NCBI GenBank assembly: GCA_001038565.1
Contig: LFJO01000003.1
Coordinates: 178,849-242,848 of the forward strand
DNA length: 64,000 bases
DNA from: Alkalihalobacillus pseudalcaliphilus
GTDB taxonomy: Bacteria > Bacillota > Bacilli > Bacillales > Bacillaceae_D
Direction: 5' to 3'
The notes beneath the pieces are model-generated. The model made no database searches. It was not told the DNA's origin and saw only the letters and a program-made list of their open reading frames with translations. Positions 62,069 through 64,000 of the stretch are shown here, piece by piece. The position numbers and the translations under genes are program-made. Position 1 is the stretch's first letter; the number at the start of each line of letters is the position of its first letter.

Positions 62069-62689
62069 TTAAACAGGAACACAAATAACGGTTTTTGTTT
62101 GAGCTGCGGGATAACAATCCATCGCTGGACATAAAAAGATTTCTCTATGTGGTAATTGTGGCTCAATGCTTTTGGATTGTAGCTCTTTCAAAATCACTTC
62201 TAAAGTTTCACCTGCATCTTTATAATGACCCTCATGTAGTTTTAAAGCAACACTTTGTGAAGGCACTCTTATAAACGAAAAAGGTAATGGGGGTACAAGC
62301 TTGAGTTTCTTTTGGACGCTAAGTAAAGCCCGTGAATAAATATCCTCCGTAATAAAAGGAGGGACATAAATCATCTGTTCTACCAGTGATTTCTTTTCAT
62401 TTTTCGATAGCCAAATGATTTCATCAGGCATCCTTTTAAAGCGATAGTTCATTTCTGTTTTTGTGATTTGTTTAATTTGGTTAACGATTTTAAAGGCTGT
62501 AAATGTATCATCGAGCGGTTCTGGTCTTCCGTCCCATTCCATATCAAATTTTGTATGCATACGTTGTGAAACATAACATCGTTCAGGCAAGTCTTGAATA
62601 ACCATATTACCTTGTTTTAGTTGATAAATTTGCTTGAGCTCCTTTCGGTGGTCAACCGGTTTAGAAACCTTGTTTACTTGTAATTTCAC
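62069..62689 (-). CDS. GyrI-like domain protein
   Basis: This 206-residue protein carries DLPERCYVSQRMHTKFDMEWDG early, a helical middle (YVPPFITEDIYSRALLSVQKK), and the C-terminal ALKLHEGHYKDAGETLEVI ... PHREIFLCPA ... TKTVICVPV, which resembles the end of GyrI-like small-molecule-binding proteins. No DNA-binding domain is visible. GTG 62689 follows AAAAGGAG. Ligand unknown. It sits between the second GyrI-like gene and a sigma region-4-like gene. Confidence 0.7.
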   Translation of the reverse strand: MKLQVNKVSKPVDHRKELKQIYQLKQGNMVIQDLPERCYVSQRMHTKFDMEWDGRPEPLDDTFTAFKIVNQIKQITKTEMNYRFKRMPDEIIWLSKNEKKSLVEQMIYVPPFITEDIYSRALLSVQKKLKLVPPLPFSFIRVPSQSVALKLHEGHYKDAGETLEVILKELQSKSIEPQLPHREIFLCPAMDCYPAAQTKTVICVPV

Positions 62690-62714
62690 TTGTCATCACT
62701 CCTTTTCTATTTAT

Positions 62715-63064
62715 TTAAGAGTACGTTTTAGGTGGTGTGCGTAAAATGTTGGTTTGTTTTTTATTGATTCTTTTTCTTTCGATAACATATTGGTCAATCG
62801 ACACGATGATTCTTTCCTTTTGTACTTTTCTTTTTGCGCGCGAAAGCAGGTTATAAATGTTAGACTTGTCTGTATGGAGGTGCATTGCAATATCGTTAGC
62901 AGAAAAGCCTGCAAAAAAATAAAGCTTAAAAACATGGCGTTCTTTCATAGATAAGCATTCTAGAAGCCGCTGTATTTGTTCAAATATCTCAGCACGAAGT
63001 AAATGCTCTGTAGGGTTGTTCTGTTCTGCCAAAAAGCGGTTTTTCTCAGATATGGATTGCTCAT
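62715..63064 (-). pseudogene. Sigma-70 region 4-only protein, start one base out of frame
   Basis: The readable frame (62715-63032 from TTG) encodes MKERHVFKLYFFAGFSAND then a helix-turn-helix IYNLLSRAKRKVQ, a sigma region 4 without region 2. The only good start, AAGGAG-TAACGT-ATG at 63064, is in another frame that stops after 35 codons. Adding one A to the AAAAA run near 63042-63046 would join them (MSNPYLRKNRFLAEQ). So this is either frameshifted, subject to slippage, or a sequencing indel. It may otherwise start at TTG 63032. Split sigma factors such as SigO-RsoA are a possible analogy. Confidence 0.6.
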
Positions 63065-63089
63065 ACGTTACTCCTTGTTAAAACGAGCC

Positions 63090-63463
63090 TTAGTTAATCC
63101 AGACTTCTGCATAGTATGCTTTCATAAAATCTAGTAATTTCTCTAGTTCTTTGACTCCAGCTACCTCAGCCTCTTTTGCTTGATATAATAATTCAATGGC
63201 ACGATTCTTTTGAATGGCTTCGCTCGGTTCTCCGCCATGAGGGAACGGAAACATCTCTTTCATTTCATTAAGGGCCTTTGCTACCTCTTTGTAGAGTTGC
63301 ATCGCAGACTCGCTACATGAACGAACGACACGTCCGATAATATTGGATTCTTGCCAACTATGATGAAGCTCATATAGATATTGGACGGCAAATTCCCTCG
63401 CATTTGCAATAACAGCTAAATGATAGGCTTGACCATTAATGATCCCTAAATTACATAGATCAT
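63090..63463 (-). pseudogene. Helical protein of unknown family, start one base out of frame
   Basis: The open frame (63479 down to 63090) encodes GIINGQAYHLAVIANAREFA, then ESAMQLYKEVAKALNEMKEM and ELEKLLDFMKAYYAEVWIN, about 120 residues, mostly helical. There is no in-frame ATG before residue M at 63302. AAAGGGTG-ACAATA-ATG at 63463 is a good start but reads only MIYVI before a stop. Inserting one T near 63447 would restore a frame beginning MIYVILGIINGQ. I recognise no family. It lies 25 bp upstream of the sigma-like gene's start. Confidence 0.5.
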
Positions 63464-63685
63464 TATTGTCACCCTTTCTTTATGGCTCTGTCCTCTTTAA
63501 GTCGTCTGTTTTTATTTATTTTAGCAGAAAAAAAACGAATGATAGACAGAATATTCAAGTTATTTTAGGTGGAATTCCCTATATTCAACATGTTTAGTGC
63601 TTATCAGTCGTTCTCATACATGATCTAGATGCCATATTTCCAAATTTCTATCATGTAATTCAATAAAATATCAAATCACCTACAA

Positions 63686-63713
63686 TTGATGCCGATATAG
63701 TCACAGGTAGTAT
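63686..63713 (+). promoter_or_regulatory. Candidate promoter of smc
   Basis: TTGATG (63686-63691) and TAGTAT (63708-63713) are 16 bp apart in the AT-rich 300-bp gap upstream of smc. Another -10-like TAAAAT lies near 63722. The rest of 63480-63763 shows nothing I can name. Confidence 0.35.
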
Positions 63714-63763
63714 GGTTATGATAAAATAAGAAAGTTGTAGAAAAGAAAGTGGAGGGTGTGCGT

Positions 63764-64000
63764 ATGTTCCTCAAACGACTAGAAGTCGTCGGTTTTAAAT
63801 CCTTTGCTGAACAAATAGGCATTGATTTCGTCCCAGGTGTCACCGCGGTGGTCGGTCCGAACGGCAGTGGGAAAAGTAATATTTCTGATTCAATTAGATG
63901 GGTACTCGGGGAGCAGTCTGCGAAATCACTTCGTGGTGCAAAAATGGAAGATATTATTTTTGCTGGTAGTGATTCACGTAAACCTCTTAATTATGCGGAG
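63764..64000 (+). CDS. smc: Chromosome partition protein Smc (5' part)
   Basis: Smc is the condensin ATPase that compacts and separates the chromosome with ScpA/ScpB. Only the first 79 residues are in the window; the gene continues past 64000. They show [16 protein letters not shown], Walker [10 protein letters not shown] with Lys37, and [15 protein letters not shown], the head domain N-terminus. TGGAGGGTG precedes the ATG. Confidence 0.96.
   Translation, partial: MFLKRLEVVGFKSFAEQIGIDFVPGVTAVVGPNGSGKSNISDSIRWVLGEQSAKSLRGAKMEDIIFAGSDSRKPLNYAE

Noticed and set aside
62990-63064. Programmed -1 frameshift in the sigma-like gene
   Set aside because: The AAAAA and TTTTT runs are short and do not form a standard slippery heptamer in the start frame; decay or a base indel is simpler.

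Overview
The window is a low-GC chromosome segment of an endospore-forming member of the Bacillaceae. The evidence is the gene content and order: ftsA-ftsZ, spoIIGA-sigE-sigG, ylmC-D-E-sepF-ylmG-ylmH-divIVA-ileS, the pyr operon, rqcH, gmk-rpoZ-coaBC-priA-fmt-rsmB-prpC-prkC-rsgA-rpe, spoVM, rpmB, yloU-yloV, sdaAB-sdaAA-recG-fapR-plsX-fabD-fabG-acpP-rnc and smc. This is almost collinear with the Bacillus subtilis division-to-smc region. I cannot name the species from sequence alone; an environmental or alkaliphilic Bacillus relative is a guess.

Layout. Positions 155-2629 hold the divisome genes ftsA and ftsZ, closed by a terminator and followed by a 51-bp tandem repeat array. Positions 3473-6475 hold the sporulation block: SpoIIGA protease, pro-sigma E and sigma G. 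Positions 6869-10978 hold the ylm cluster and divIVA (Z-ring support, polar scaffold). ileS follows behind an isoleucine T-box, then ylyA, lspA and the RluD-type synthase. Positions 16453-28415 are a complete de novo UMP operon (pyrR, pyrP, pyrB, pyrC, pyrAA, pyrAB, pyrK, pyrD, pyrF, pyrE) with three PyrR attenuators. A 53-bp tandem array, a secreted DUF3888-like protein and a lone moaA follow. rqcH lies on the minus strand, and then come a P2A calcium ATPase and housekeeping genes through rpe.

Positions 48412-49920 are a variable island: a decayed flavin reductase fragment, a yjdI-yjdJ pair, a dispersed repeat, a possible structured RNA and the 26-codon spoVM. Conserved order resumes with rpmB, yloU, yloV, sdaAB, sdaAA, recG and the FapR-controlled fatty acid operon through rnc. 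Between rnc and smc, genes adjacent in B. subtilis, sits a 2.2-kb minus-strand insertion: a UPF0435 protein, two GyrI-like proteins, a sigma region-4-only protein and a helical unknown. The last two each carry a good ribosome site and ATG one base out of frame. The window ends inside smc.

The least explained features are two tandem arrays placed just after operon terminators, two families of dispersed intergenic elements sharing a common 3' end, and the rnc-smc insertion. Relative to B. subtilis order, def, rlmN and thiN are missing from their usual slots. I found no CRISPR array, tRNA, rRNA, transposase gene or prophage.
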